Positions 24,751 to 33,177 of a DNA stretch of 64,000 bases are shown here, piece after piece (position 1 is the first letter of the stretch; each line of letters opens with the position of its first letter). Location of the stretch: assembly GCA_001771585.1 (NCBI GenBank), contig MEUE01000001.1, positions 745,984-809,983 on the forward strand. The letters run 5' to 3'. Both the position numbers and the translations under genes were made by a program. The notes below the pieces were generated by a model that was not told where the DNA came from, did not search any database, and saw nothing but the letters and a program-made list of their open reading frames with translations. This DNA comes from a candidate division WOR-1 bacterium RIFOXYB2_FULL_46_45. GTDB lineage: Bacteria; Margulisbacteria; WOR-1; XYC2-FULL-46-14.

Positions 24751-25230
24751 TTATTCTACGCCGCGAATATCCTGGATAATCCCGTCTTTTACGATTATTT
24801 CGGCTCCGCCGACTTTTTTATAAAGGTTGTCGCCGATCGCGACATCAACCGGACCTTCCAGCGGCCCCTGGACAAATTCGGAACCGACGGTTAAATTTTG
24901 CGCTTCCTGTATTTTCATCTGGAGGTCGGCCTTGGCCTGTGCCTGGCGCGCCCGTTCGTCTTCTACCTGATTGCGGATAGCGGCCACCTTTTGCATCAGC
25001 CCTTTTTGTTTCAAATCTTCCATGTAAGCGCGGCTCTGGGTCTCCATGCGGGCAAGCTGGTCTTCCATATTCTTTACCGCCCGTTCAAGTTCGCGGACCA
25101 AATTGTCTTTGAAGGCCTGGGTCACGATCGCCTTCACCATAACCACCCTTTTTAACTCTACGCTTCTTTTTGATCCTTCCGGCTTCACCTGTTTTATCGG
25201 CGGCCTTGGATGCTGTTGCGGTTCTGCCAT
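24751..25230 (-). CDS. ylqD: YlqD family protein
   Basis: 159 residues. A central coiled coil (about 45-115, KNMEDQLARMETQSRAYMED and onward) is followed by the YlqD tail GSEFVQGPLEGPVDVAIGDN and EIIVKDGIIQDIR. In Bacillus ylqD lies in the same rpsP-ylqC-ylqD-rimM-trmD order. Function is unknown; the position suggests ribosome biogenesis. Here it directly precedes trmD and rimM is absent from its usual place. Confidence 0.85.
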   Translation of the reverse strand: MAEPQQHPRPPIKQVKPEGSKRSVELKRVVMVKAIVTQAFKDNLVRELERAVKNMEDQLARMETQSRAYMEDLKQKGLMQKVAAIRNQVEDERARQAQAKADLQMKIQEAQNLTVGSEFVQGPLEGPVDVAIGDNLYKKVGGAEIIVKDGIIQDIRGVE

Positions 25231-25232
25231 GA

Positions 25233-25475
25233 TTATCTCTCCTCCTTGGTTATAATTTCCAATGAAACCCGTTTCATCTCTTTGGCTCCGGCCGCTTTGG
25301 CAATGGTACGCAGGGCATTGACGATGCGCCCTTCTTTGCCGATCACTTTGCCGGCTTCGTCTTCGGCAACGCTGATCCCGATGCTTGTGGAAGATTCTCC
25401 GGAAAGTTCTTTTACTTCAACTTCTTCCGGCTTGTCAACGAGGTTTTTTACGATATATTCGATCAGCTCTTTCAA
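25233..25475 (-). CDS. khpA: KhpA-type KH-domain RNA-binding protein
   Basis: 80 residues with a single KH domain; the GxxG loop is in GKVIGKEGRIVNALRTIAK. KhpA (YlqC) pairs with KhpB/Jag in Firmicutes and binds many RNAs. It lies one base after rpsP and two before ylqD, the usual place. Confidence 0.93.
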   Translation of the reverse strand: MKELIEYIVKNLVDKPEEVEVKELSGESSTSIGISVAEDEAGKVIGKEGRIVNALRTIAKAAGAKEMKRVSLEIITKEER

Positions 25476-25476
25476 T

Positions 25477-25845
25477 TTAGGCCGCTTCCTTGGCTGCCGG
25501 CGCCGCTTCGGCTTTGGGCGCCTCCGCTTTTGGTGCTTCTGTGGCCGGAGCGTCTCCGGATTCTTTTTTCTTTTTCTTTGGAAGGGCGGCGAGGTCGATT
25601 GGAGACATGACCCCCGCTTTCCCGAGGAGGATGCGGACCTTTTCGGTCGGCTGTGCTCCTTTTTTTATCCAGGCGGACGCTTTTTCTTTGTCGATTTCAA
25701 AGCGGGTTGGTTCTTCAAGCGGATGATATACGCCAAGAATTTCGATAACCTTCCCGCCGAGTTTTTCCCTTTCTTCCTGTATGACTACGCGATACTTGGG
25801 CTGGTTCTTGGTCCCGACACGTTGTAATTTGATTTTTGGTGCCAC
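25477..25845 (-). CDS. rpsP: Ribosomal protein bS16 with Ala/Pro/Lys-rich tail
   Basis: 122 residues; the S16 core is the first 85 or so (MAPKIKLQRVGTKNQPKYRV, ILGVYHPLEEP). The remaining third is a low-complexity tail with repeats of AEAPKAEAP type, absent from most S16 proteins. The start codon is GTG with AAGGAGA nine bases before it, and a TATAAT promoter lies 22 bases upstream. First gene of the operon rpsP-khpA-ylqD-trmD-SPOUT-rplS-lepB. Confidence 0.95.
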   Translation of the reverse strand: MAPKIKLQRVGTKNQPKYRVVIQEEREKLGGKVIEILGVYHPLEEPTRFEIDKEKASAWIKKGAQPTEKVRILLGKAGVMSPIDLAALPKKKKKESGDAPATEAPKAEAPKAEAAPAAKEAA

Positions 25846-25867
25846 AGTTAGTTTCTCCTTCTTTTAC

Positions 25868-25876
25868 ATTATACCA
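25868..25876 (-). promoter_or_regulatory. Extended -10 promoter of the rpsP operon
   Basis: TGG-TATAAT on the minus strand, followed by AAGGAGA and the GTG start at 25845. Unlike most promoters in this window it has a normal leader. The -35 region would fall at the 3' end of the tRNA-Arg gene. Confidence 0.6.
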
Positions 25877-25891
25877 TAAATATTGAAAAAG

Positions 25892-25965
25892 TGCGCCTGA
25901 CAGGAATTGAACCTGCAACCTTTTGCTCCGGAGGCAAACGCTCTATCCAGTTGAGCTACAGGCGC
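25892..25965 (-). tRNA. tRNA-Arg (anticodon CCG)
   Basis: 74 bases fold into a full cloverleaf: acceptor GCGCCTG with CAGGCGC, D stem GCTC/GAGC, anticodon stem TTTGC/GCAAA with loop CTCCGGA (anticodon CCG, reads CGG), T arm GCAGG-TTCAATT-CCTGT. The CCA end is not encoded. Its first ten bases are also the last ten of aroC on the same strand. Confidence 0.95.
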
Positions 25966-26966
25966 CAGCGTATCTCTTCGAGCGAATCGCCGCCGAATTT
26001 TTGGAGGAAGGCGTCGGTTAAGACAAACGCGGCCATCGCTTCGCCAATCACCGCGGCCGCTTCTACCGCGCAGGTATCGGCACGTTCAATATGAGCGGAA
26101 GTCGCTTTTTTACTCTTAAAATCAACCGACTTGAGCGGTTTGACCAGAGTCGCAATCGGCTTCATCGCCGCTTTCAATATAATAGGTTCGCCGTTGGTCA
26201 TCCCACCTTCAATCCCGCCGGCATTATTGGTTTTGTGGACAAATTTCCCTTTTTCATAAAAAATCTCATCATGGACCTTTGACCCTCGATGCCTTGATGC
26301 CTCGAAACCCAATCCCACTTCCACCCCCTTGATTGCCGGGATGCTCATCAGTGCAGAGGCCAAAAGAGCGTTCAAGCGGCGGTCGTAGTGGACGTGGGAA
26401 CCGAGTCCTGCCGGAACATTCACGATTTTAATTTCAAAGATCCCGCCGACCGAATCAAGGGCCTCTTTGGCCTCGTCGATAACGGCATTAAAACGCGGTT
26501 TGTTCTTTTCGCCGCCGATCTCTTCCACTTTTGAAGAGACAATCACCTTAAACTGCGCCAAAAACTTTTTACAAATCGCGCCGATCGCGACCCGCATTGC
26601 CGTCTCACGGGCGGAAGAGCGCTCTAAAATATTGCGGATATCTCCTGTATTGTATTTTAAGGCCCCCGCCAAATCCGCGTGTCCGGGACGGAGCTTGGTG
26701 ACGACTTGATCAAAAAATTCGGTGCTCTTGTTGTTGATCATTAGAGCGATCGGACTGCCGATCGTTTTCCCTTTGCGCAGGCCGGAGAGGATTTCAACCG
26801 TATCTTTTTCGATCTTCATCCGCTCCCCTCTTCCATACCCTTCCTGCCTGCGGGCCAGTTCTTTGTTGATGTCGGCTTCGGATAAAGGGAGATTGGAGAC
26901 CATTCCTTCAAGGATGCCGATCAGGCATTTTCCGTGTGATTCTCCGGCGGTTAAAAAGCGCAACAT
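25956..26966 (-). CDS. aroC: Chorismate synthase
   Basis: 336 residues. It converts EPSP to chorismate, the last common step to aromatic amino acids. MLRFLTAGESHGKCLIGILEG, RPGHADLAGALKYNTGDIRN, SSARETAMRVAIGA and GFEASRHRGSKVHDEI are family blocks. The last codons and the TAG stop lie inside tRNA-Arg (stop = tRNA positions 8-10). A TGC-TATAAT -10 box ends nine bases before the ATG and contains the mutM stop codon. Confidence 0.95.
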   Translation of the reverse strand: MLRFLTAGESHGKCLIGILEGMVSNLPLSEADINKELARRQEGYGRGERMKIEKDTVEILSGLRKGKTIGSPIALMINNKSTEFFDQVVTKLRPGHADLAGALKYNTGDIRNILERSSARETAMRVAIGAICKKFLAQFKVIVSSKVEEIGGEKNKPRFNAVIDEAKEALDSVGGIFEIKIVNVPAGLGSHVHYDRRLNALLASALMSIPAIKGVEVGLGFEASRHRGSKVHDEIFYEKGKFVHKTNNAGGIEGGMTNGEPIILKAAMKPIATLVKPLKSVDFKSKKATSAHIERADTCAVEAAAVIGEAMAAFVLTDAFLQKFGGDSLEEIRWRL

Positions 26967-26975
26967 TATGGGGAA

Positions 26976-26984
26976 ATTATAGCA
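26976..26984 (-). promoter_or_regulatory. Extended -10 promoter of aroC
   Basis: TGC-TATAAT on the minus strand, ending 9 bases before the aroC ATG; it overlaps the end of mutM. The leader would be only two or three bases. Confidence 0.55.
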
Positions 26985-27774
26985 TATGCTGGCATTTTGG
27001 GCAAAAATAGGTTCCGCGCTGGCCGAGGGTGATTTTGTCTACGGAGCCTTCGCACTTTTTGCACGGCTTACCCTTGCGCCCATATACATATAGATAGTTC
27101 TGGTTCTTCCCCTCCTCCCCGATCGCCCCGACAAAATCGGTGACGGAGGTCCCTTTGTGCATGATCCCTGATTTGAGAGCCTTTTGAATCCCTTGATATA
27201 ATTTGGAGATTTCAGAATCGGTCAATGATTCGATTCGTCTTTTTGGGTGAATCCCAGCAAGGAACAACGCTTCGGCAGCGTAGATGTTGCCGATTCCGGC
27301 TATAAACTTTTGGTCCATCAAAATAATTTTGATGTTACCTTTTCTGCTTTTTATCAACTCTTTGAATTTCTTGAGCGTGAAAGATTTTTCGAGAGGTTCC
27401 GGCCCCAATTTTAGCTCCGGATATTTATCATATAACCAAATTTTTCCAAATAATCTGGTGTCCGAAAAATACAGCTTCTTTCTGCCGGAGAGATTGAAGA
27501 TTATTTTTACATATTTATCGGGCTTCAACAAAACTCTTCCGGCCATCCCCAGATGGACAACCATGTAACGGCCGGATTTTAATTTAAAGAGAAGATATTT
27601 TGCCCGTCTTTCTATGTTAAGGATCTTGTCGCCGGAAACCAATTGTTTGAATTTTTCAAAGGAGATCTTTTTAATGTTGCGTGAATCTTTTGATTCGATT
27701 GAGAGAATGGTCCGTCCTTTTACGGCGGGTGAAATTTGGCGTTTTACGGTTTCGACTTCCGGAAGTTCAGGCAT
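26977..27774 (-). CDS. mutM: Formamidopyrimidine-DNA glycosylase
   Basis: 265 residues. It excises 8-oxoguanine and FaPy lesions and nicks the strand. The catalytic N-terminus PELPEVETVKRQ (P1/E2 after Met removal), lysine in RRAKYLLFKL, the H2TH segment GIGNIYAAEALFLAGIHP and a C-terminal four-cysteine zinc finger (CKKC and CPKC) are complete. It overlaps the preceding metallopeptidase gene by eight bases. Confidence 0.96.
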   Translation of the reverse strand: MPELPEVETVKRQISPAVKGRTILSIESKDSRNIKKISFEKFKQLVSGDKILNIERRAKYLLFKLKSGRYMVVHLGMAGRVLLKPDKYVKIIFNLSGRKKLYFSDTRLFGKIWLYDKYPELKLGPEPLEKSFTLKKFKELIKSRKGNIKIILMDQKFIAGIGNIYAAEALFLAGIHPKRRIESLTDSEISKLYQGIQKALKSGIMHKGTSVTDFVGAIGEEGKNQNYLYVYGRKGKPCKKCEGSVDKITLGQRGTYFCPKCQHML

Positions 27775-28255
27775 GATGTCCCACCCCCATTAAAAAACCC
27801 CGCGCCCTTTCGGAGAGTTCGTAGCGGTTGACCAACTGCCAAAAAGAACTGCTGTGGTTTGGTTCTATTATATGCGCCAGCTCGTGCACAATCACATAAT
27901 CCCTGACCCACTCCGGCATCCCGGCCAGACGGTGCGAAATGCGGATTGTCCTTTTTTTGTAGCTGCAGCTGCCGTGGACACTGTTTTGGTTCGTCGAATA
28001 TTCAATCGATTCTATTTTAAGCTCGCCGCCAAAATATTTCTGGTTTAATTTTTGCGCCACGGCATAAAGATCGGCCGGAGAGGCCAACCCTCTTTTTTGC
28101 AAGCGCTTCTCAATTCTCTCTTTCAGCTTCGCGGCAGCTTCAGCAAGCTTTTCCTCCGACATTCCGGCCGGGGCGTTGACTTGTATTATATTGTTTACCA
28201 ACCTGGCGCTGATTGTCTTTCGGCGGTTTTGACTGCGGATGATTTTTACTTCCAT
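27767..28255 (-). CDS. YgjP-like M48-type metallopeptidase (DUF45)
   Basis: 162 residues, short for this family. The zinc motif is in VIVHELAHIIEPNHSSSFW (HExxH plus a third histidine). The N-terminus VKIIRSQNRRKTISARL is typical of the DUF45 family, which is widespread and has no settled substrate. It lies between the lipoprotein gene (6-base gap) and mutM (overlap). Confidence 0.85.
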   Translation of the reverse strand: MEVKIIRSQNRRKTISARLVNNIIQVNAPAGMSEEKLAEAAAKLKERIEKRLQKRGLASPADLYAVAQKLNQKYFGGELKIESIEYSTNQNSVHGSCSYKKRTIRISHRLAGMPEWVRDYVIVHELAHIIEPNHSSSFWQLVNRYELSERARGFLMGVGHHA

Positions 28256-28261
28256 GTCAGC

Positions 28262-29092
28262 TCAATAGGTCGTCGCCGCAAAGGTACGGGTAACTATGGT
28301 TTGGTCGGTGGCTGGAGGGTTAAACAACACCGAAAAAGACTTGGCTTGCCCCGGACTCATCGTGCCAATAGAGGAATATCCTGATCCGGATGGTTGGCCA
28401 AGAGCATTTAGACAACTATAGGTAATTATGACTCCTGTTGCTTCTGTTGTCCCATTATTTATTGCTGTTCCCGTTGCGGACGAAAGATTGACTGAATCGG
28501 ATTGGACTGAAAACCTATCCCCTAAAACAATCCCTCCATTAGCCGCTTCGCCGGTTGCGACAGTTACTTCTTTGGTTGTTGAAAGATATATGTCGGTTCC
28601 CGCTGTCCTGACTTCCCAACTGCCGGCCGGAACCCCCGAAATAGTATAATTCCCTCCACTGGAAGTAGCCCAAAAAGTTGGAGTAGAAGTTAAAAAAACC
28701 GCTATCCCGGAAATTTTATTTCCGGACGAATTGGTGATTGTCCCAGCGATTGAACCGGTGCTGACCAAGGAAGCGGTCGTTGAACCGGTGATCCCCCCGG
28801 AAGCGGCCTGGATAACAATTGTCCCTGTCGTCCCCCCTGCCGTAAACAATCCGTTGGAATCGATTGTGCCAAGCGAACCATTCACACTCCAGGTAAAAGT
28901 CGCCGTGATCTGCGTCCCGGCGGAGTCATAGGCCGCGGCAGTAAACTGCTGGGTCTTGTTGATCCCAATTGAAGGAGTGGCAGGAGAAATAACAATAGAA
29001 GAGACGGTCGGATCGCCGCCGCAACCGGATAGGAAAATGACAAATGTCAAATGACAAATGACAAATGATCGAAAGAAAAAATGCTTAAGCAT
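28262..29092 (-). CDS. Lipoprotein with BIG2-, carboxypeptidase-regulatory- and FxLYD-like domains
   Basis: 276 residues from the ATG at 29092; a longer TTG start at 29104 would only overlap pyrC more. Lipobox LSGC near residue 24. Then a bacterial Ig-like domain (SSIVISPATPSIGINKTQQF), a carboxypeptidase-regulatory-like fold (GSIAGTITNSSGNKISGIAV, NYTISGVPAGSWEV) and a last beta-domain resembling FxLYD. It is probably a surface or periplasmic lipoprotein with structural or adhesive role. The hydrophobic core of its signal peptide is encoded by a 7-bp tandem repeat. Confidence 0.8.
   Translation of the reverse strand: MLKHFFFRSFVICHLTFVIFLSGCGGDPTVSSIVISPATPSIGINKTQQFTAAAYDSAGTQITATFTWSVNGSLGTIDSNGLFTAGGTTGTIVIQAASGGITGSTTASLVSTGSIAGTITNSSGNKISGIAVFLTSTPTFWATSSGGNYTISGVPAGSWEVRTAGTDIYLSTTKEVTVATGEAANGGIVLGDRFSVQSDSVNLSSATGTAINNGTTEATGVIITYSCLNALGQPSGSGYSSIGTMSPGQAKSFSVLFNPPATDQTIVTRTFAATTY
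29037..29071 (-). repeat. 7-bp tandem array encoding the lipoprotein signal peptide
   Basis: ATGACAA, ATGTCAA, ATGACAA, ATGACAA, ATGATCG in a row on the plus strand. Read on the coding strand it gives SFVICHLTFVIF, i.e. the hydrophobic core just before the lipobox cysteine. Confidence 0.8.
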
Positions 29093-30365
29093 TTGAATAG
29101 ACAATTTTACCAGAAACTATCGTATATGCAACTTGTCCTTTTACTTTGCGGCCGTTAAACGGGGTGTTTTTACTTTTTGACAAAAATTGCGAAGCGTCAA
29201 CCACAGCTTCGGCCAAAGGATCAATGATCGTAACATCCGCGTCCCACCCCTCTTTGAACGCCCCTTTATGAAGATTGAGAATGCGCGCCGGATTAACGGT
29301 CATTTTCGCGAAGGCCTCTTTGCGGGTTAAGATCTTTTTGTCGATCAGTTCGGTGACAACCAGAGAGAGCGCCGTTTCAAACCCGACCAAACCGGTCGCC
29401 GCCGCCTGGAATTCGACTTTTTTCTTTTCCAATTTATGCGGCGCGTGGTCGGTGGCGATGACATCAATCGTCCCGTCCGCCAGTCCTCTTAAAATTGCCT
29501 TGACATCCCGCTCGGACCTTAGCGGCGGATTGACCTTGGCGTTGGTATCGTATTTTAAGAGCGCCTCTTCGGTTAAAGTAAAATAGTGCGGACAAGTTTC
29601 GGCGGTGACTTTAACACCCTTGTCTTTCGCTTTCCTGATCAGGTCAACCGATTTTTCGGTCGAAACATGGGCGATGTGAAGATGCCCCTTGAATTCTTTC
29701 GCCAGCATCAAGTCGCGGCTAACCATAATCTCTTCGGCCAAAGCGGGGATCCCCTTTAGTCCGAGGATCGTTGAAAAATATCCTTCGTTCATCTGTCCGC
29801 CTTCGGCAAGCGCCGGATCTTCGCAGTGGGAAATTATGACGACCCCGAACTGACGCGCGTATTCGAGGGCATGGCGCATCATCCCCGAATTTGTAACCGG
29901 ACGGCCGTCGTCGGAAAAGGCCCGCGCCCCCTCCTCGATCATCCGCCCCATCTCCGTAAGCTCTGCTCCAAGCAGCCCTTTGGTTACCGCTCCGATCGGG
30001 AAGACATTTATCTTCGCTTCCGCGGCCGCTTTATCTTTGACATATTTAACCATCGCCGGATTGTCAATTGGTGGTTTGGTATTGGCCATGCAGGCAATTG
30101 ATGTGAAACCGCCGGCCGCGGCGGAGGCGCTTCCCGAAGCGATCGTCTCTTCTTCCGGATCGCCCGGATCGCGCAGGTGGCAGTGCAAGTCAATTAGGCC
30201 GGGAACAACCCACATTCCTTTGGCGTTGATGACTTTGACTTTTGAACGGGGACGGAGCGTTGATTTTACCGCGGAGATCTTTTCTCCCTGGATCAAAAGA
30301 TCGGCGATACCGTCAAAATTATTGGCGGGATCGATGATCCTCCCCTGTTTTATTAAAATATCCAT
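29085..30365 (-). CDS. pyrC: Dihydroorotase (class I)
   Basis: 426 residues. It closes carbamoyl-aspartate to dihydroorotate in pyrimidine synthesis. Metal ligands H61 and H63 in LIDLHCHLRDPG, plus ISHCEDP, HIAHVSTEKS and ATDHAPH, match the class I amidohydrolase type. It overlaps rnc by 13 bases upstream and the lipoprotein gene by 8 downstream. No other pyrimidine gene is nearby. Confidence 0.95.
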   Translation of the reverse strand: MDILIKQGRIIDPANNFDGIADLLIQGEKISAVKSTLRPRSKVKVINAKGMWVVPGLIDLHCHLRDPGDPEEETIASGSASAAAGGFTSIACMANTKPPIDNPAMVKYVKDKAAAEAKINVFPIGAVTKGLLGAELTEMGRMIEEGARAFSDDGRPVTNSGMMRHALEYARQFGVVIISHCEDPALAEGGQMNEGYFSTILGLKGIPALAEEIMVSRDLMLAKEFKGHLHIAHVSTEKSVDLIRKAKDKGVKVTAETCPHYFTLTEEALLKYDTNAKVNPPLRSERDVKAILRGLADGTIDVIATDHAPHKLEKKKVEFQAAATGLVGFETALSLVVTELIDKKILTRKEAFAKMTVNPARILNLHKGAFKEGWDADVTIIDPLAEAVVDASQFLSKSKNTPFNGRKVKGQVAYTIVSGKIVYSNA

Positions 30366-31117
30366 TTTGTCTTGGTAACCTTTTTAACGATCCCTTTTAC
30401 CCTGGCGGCGACCCCTTCTTCTTTTTTCTTCAAGACAGCCAGCGCCTGCGTCGCCGCTTTCTGTTCCGCCTCTTTTTTGTTCGGGCCGCTCCCCTTCCCC
30501 AAAATCCGCCCGCGGATCTTGACCCCGATGTTAAAGGTTTTGTTGTGTCGGGGACCGGTCTCCGATAAAACAATGTAGCGGGGAAGTTCCCATTTTCTCT
30601 TCTGGGCAAATTCCTGGAGCGTTGATTTGAAATCGACGATGTAGCCGACCTGGCTCACCGTCTCTATTTCGGAGCTCAAGTGGTGGACCAAAAAATCGCG
30701 CGACTTGCCGATCCCCGCATCAAGATACATTGCCCCGATCAACGCCTCAAAGGCATTGGCAATGTTGGATTTCCTTCGCGCCCCTCCCCCCGCCCGTTCA
30801 TTCTCGCTGATGGAGAGATATTCGCCAAGGTTAATTTTTTCGGCAATTTTGGCAAGCGTGTCGTCGGAGATCACCGCCGCCCGGATTTTGGTTAGGTCCC
30901 CTTCGGGGCGGGTGGGGAATTTATTGAAGAGATATTCGGAGATCGCCAGTTTGATCACCGCATCCCCCAAAAATTCGAGCCGTTCGTTGTCGGGAACGTT
31001 CGCTTCGTTGGCAAAAGAAGAGTGGGTTAGCGATTGGCTTAAGAGGGTCTTATTAAAAAAAGAAAGGCCTAATTTCTGCTGAAGTTCATCTAGCCGTTTA
31101 TCACGATCCATTGACAT
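30353..31117 (-). CDS. rnc: Ribonuclease III
   Basis: 254 residues. The signature NERLEFLGDAVIKLAISEYL holds the catalytic acids; a second acidic cluster is in NAFEALIGAMYLDAG; a double-strand RNA-binding domain follows (DFKSTLQEFAQKRKW, ILGKGSGPNKKEAEQKAA). The C-terminus has a short basic tail. It processes rRNA and structured mRNAs. It is the first gene of the rnc-pyrC-lipoprotein-metallopeptidase-mutM run. Confidence 0.95.
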   Translation of the reverse strand: MSMDRDKRLDELQQKLGLSFFNKTLLSQSLTHSSFANEANVPDNERLEFLGDAVIKLAISEYLFNKFPTRPEGDLTKIRAAVISDDTLAKIAEKINLGEYLSISENERAGGGARRKSNIANAFEALIGAMYLDAGIGKSRDFLVHHLSSEIETVSQVGYIVDFKSTLQEFAQKRKWELPRYIVLSETGPRHNKTFNIGVKIRGRILGKGSGPNKKEAEQKAATQALAVLKKKEEGVAARVKGIVKKVTKTKWIF

Positions 31118-31133
31118 AACATCTTATCACATT

Positions 31134-31154
31134 TATAATGAAACTTCAAGGGAG
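31134..31154 (+). promoter_or_regulatory. Promoter and ribosome-binding site of the TPR-like gene
   Basis: TATAAT at 31134-31139 overlaps a spurious ATG at 31138. AAGGGAG at 31148-31154 lies 4 bases before the ATG at 31159, which decides the start. Confidence 0.6.
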
Positions 31155-31158
31155 TTTA

Positions 31159-32091
31159 ATGAGCAGCGTACCATCATCAATGTCCGATTTTATTTTTAAC
31201 GCAGAAGACCAGGAGGGCTTTCCTTCGCCCTCCGAAAAAGATAAGCTCAAAAAAGCGATTGAACGGGCCGAGTTTATCATCGGTAAGTTCGGCAACCGCC
31301 CGGATATAATTGAAGAAAAATTCCATTTGGCCGATCTGCTGGTCGGCCGCGGCCATCCGGGCGATTATGAAAGAGCCGGAAAGATTTATGATGAGATCTT
31401 GAGCATCCGCCCCTACCCCTACCTTAAAGCGCGCTGTTTGATCGGAAAGGCCGAGCTGGCGATCCCTGAAATTAAAAAAGAACAGATCCCAACCGCGATC
31501 GACCTGGTCCGGTCGGCATTGGAAATTTTACACAAGCTCCCGAAAGAAGAACAGGCGCTCCCCTCCTTCCCCTTCTTCAGAAATAAGGCGGTGGTGATCG
31601 AGGCGGAGCTTTGCGTGACCCGCGACGAAGGGAAAGACCACGATCATGCGCAAAAACTTTACGAAGGGATAATCAAGGACCGCAAATCGCACTGGTATTT
31701 TAGGGCGCGCGCGGAGCTGGGGAAAGCGGAGTTGCTCTCTTTTCATTTTCCCAAAAAGACCGGGGAGGGGATCAAGTTGGCGGAGCGGGCCGCCCATCTG
31801 ATGAAGAACCGCCCCCATGATTATTTTTCGCAGAAGGCATTGATAATAGAAGCCGAATTGAGGATCAACCGCGGCAAGTCCGACGACATCAAAAAGGCAC
31901 AGAATTCTTTAAATGACCTTTTGAAACGCGGCGAAATTTATCCGGACCTGGCCGCCCGGGCGAAACTGAACCTGGTCCAAATTTCAAAACACCCCAAGGC
32001 CCAGAAGCTCTTTGACGAGGTTCAGGAGATGGAGGGGCTTGATCCTTACATCATCAAGAAGAGCAAGCAGATTAGGGAAAGATTCTTTTAA
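31159..32091 (+). CDS. Helical-repeat (TPR-like) orphan protein
   Basis: 310 residues from the ATG at 31159. The body is a series of paired helices with TPR-like spacing: LADLLVGRGHPGDYERAGKI, ARCLIGKAELAIPEI, ARAELGKAELLSFHFPKKTG, ALIIEAELRINRGKSDDIKK. No signal peptide. Probably a scaffold or binding protein; no partner can be named. A separate promoter and Shine-Dalgarno support an independent gene, divergent from rnc. Confidence 0.6.
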   Translation: MSSVPSSMSDFIFNAEDQEGFPSPSEKDKLKKAIERAEFIIGKFGNRPDIIEEKFHLADLLVGRGHPGDYERAGKIYDEILSIRPYPYLKARCLIGKAELAIPEIKKEQIPTAIDLVRSALEILHKLPKEEQALPSFPFFRNKAVVIEAELCVTRDEGKDHDHAQKLYEGIIKDRKSHWYFRARAELGKAELLSFHFPKKTGEGIKLAERAAHLMKNRPHDYFSQKALIIEAELRINRGKSDDIKKAQNSLNDLLKRGEIYPDLAARAKLNLVQISKHPKAQKLFDEVQEMEGLDPYIIKKSKQIRERFF

Positions 32092-32151
32092 GGTCCCATA
32101 AAGGCTAAAATCCCCTGCAATTTTTCAAAGCCCCGACCGATAAATAAACAT

Positions 32152-33114
32152 ATGATGTATCGAGTCCCTAATTTAATCTATTCAACAACCGTCGGGGCGC
32201 AACAAAATAAAAAAAGCTGGGAACAAATTCTTCCCGGAAATGTTATCGTTGGCGACAGAACTTTTGGAAAATCCTTGCCGGTTGAAAACCGGGATCGGAT
32301 AGCCGTTTATTGCATGAACGGAGGAAAAACGTTTCTCGGATTTGCCAGCCGCCGTGATTTGCCGGATTGTTCCTGGTTTGCTTCCGACCTATGCGAAAAC
32401 AGGGTTGCCTATGTAAAAAAAATGTTATCGGATCCCAAATTTCGATTTTCCCAAATCATACGAGAGGTTGAGCTGTGCTGGAAAAAAGTCGATGGACGGG
32501 AGAATACAGAATTAATCCGGCAAGAATTGGCGGACGATGCATTATTCTTGAAAGATAGAGCTATTTCAATAACAACTCAAGACGCAAATGATATTGATCC
32601 GCTAAAAACAGTCGATTGGTCTTTTTCCGCGGAACACGTGCTTTATTCGGGCATTCCTTTCATCCTGGGAATGATGGCAACCTCCAAAAAAGGAATCATA
32701 TTCGCGACTTCTTTTGGAGTTAGATTCGAAAGCGATTATGAAATGCTTTACCGGATAGCGCAAAAATACGGTCATACAATTACATTTCAATCCGCCAACG
32801 AAAGATGCCTTTATGGCAGCGACTTTTATGATTCCGGGGTCGGCTTTATTGGACAATCTTCAAGGATTTATTATGCTTTGATTGCAGGATATTCTTTTAA
32901 CGCGTCGTTTGACTGGAAATTGCTTGTTTTCTTGAAGGAATACATGAACAAAGGCGCCATAACCATTGACGCAAGCAGGTTGGGAGACGAATTAAGCACT
33001 TCTCCTTATAACATAAAGGAAGCATTGGAACGAATTGACGGTATTTATGCTTTACCTTGTAGATGGCGTTTATCTGATGATTCTCCCTACCTTAATTTAA
33101 CTCTCTTGCAATAA
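32152..33114 (+). CDS. Orphan protein, 320 residues
   Basis: I do not recognise the family. There is no signal peptide, membrane helix or obvious catalytic motif. The last 65 residues (LLVFLKEYMNKGAITIDASR, then NIKEALERIDGIYALP) could form a winged helix. The stretch GIIFATSFGVRFESDYEMLY suggests an alpha/beta fold. It sits between the TPR-like gene and a toxin-antitoxin pair, which is typical of accessory genes. Confidence 0.5.
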   Translation: MMYRVPNLIYSTTVGAQQNKKSWEQILPGNVIVGDRTFGKSLPVENRDRIAVYCMNGGKTFLGFASRRDLPDCSWFASDLCENRVAYVKKMLSDPKFRFSQIIREVELCWKKVDGRENTELIRQELADDALFLKDRAISITTQDANDIDPLKTVDWSFSAEHVLYSGIPFILGMMATSKKGIIFATSFGVRFESDYEMLYRIAQKYGHTITFQSANERCLYGSDFYDSGVGFIGQSSRIYYALIAGYSFNASFDWKLLVFLKEYMNKGAITIDASRLGDELSTSPYNIKEALERIDGIYALPCRWRLSDDSPYLNLTLLQ

Positions 33115-33151
33115 TCAAAAATCAAACCCCGCCGGGATAGCAATGGGAATG

Positions 33152-33172
33152 TGATATAATAAGTCGGGAGGG
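33152..33172 (+). promoter_or_regulatory. Promoter and RBS of the toxin-antitoxin operon
   Basis: TGA-TATAAT at 33152-33160 followed by GGGAGGG at 33166-33172, six bases before the ATG at 33178. The short distance means the leader is only about ten bases. Confidence 0.6.
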
Positions 33173-33177
33173 AAAAA

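Noticed and set aside
26285-26308. 8-bp repeat (CTCGATGC, CTTGATGC, CTCGAAAC) inside aroC as another inserted array
   Set aside because: The encoded GFEASRHRGS agrees with the normal chorismate synthase consensus and length, so no insertion is needed.
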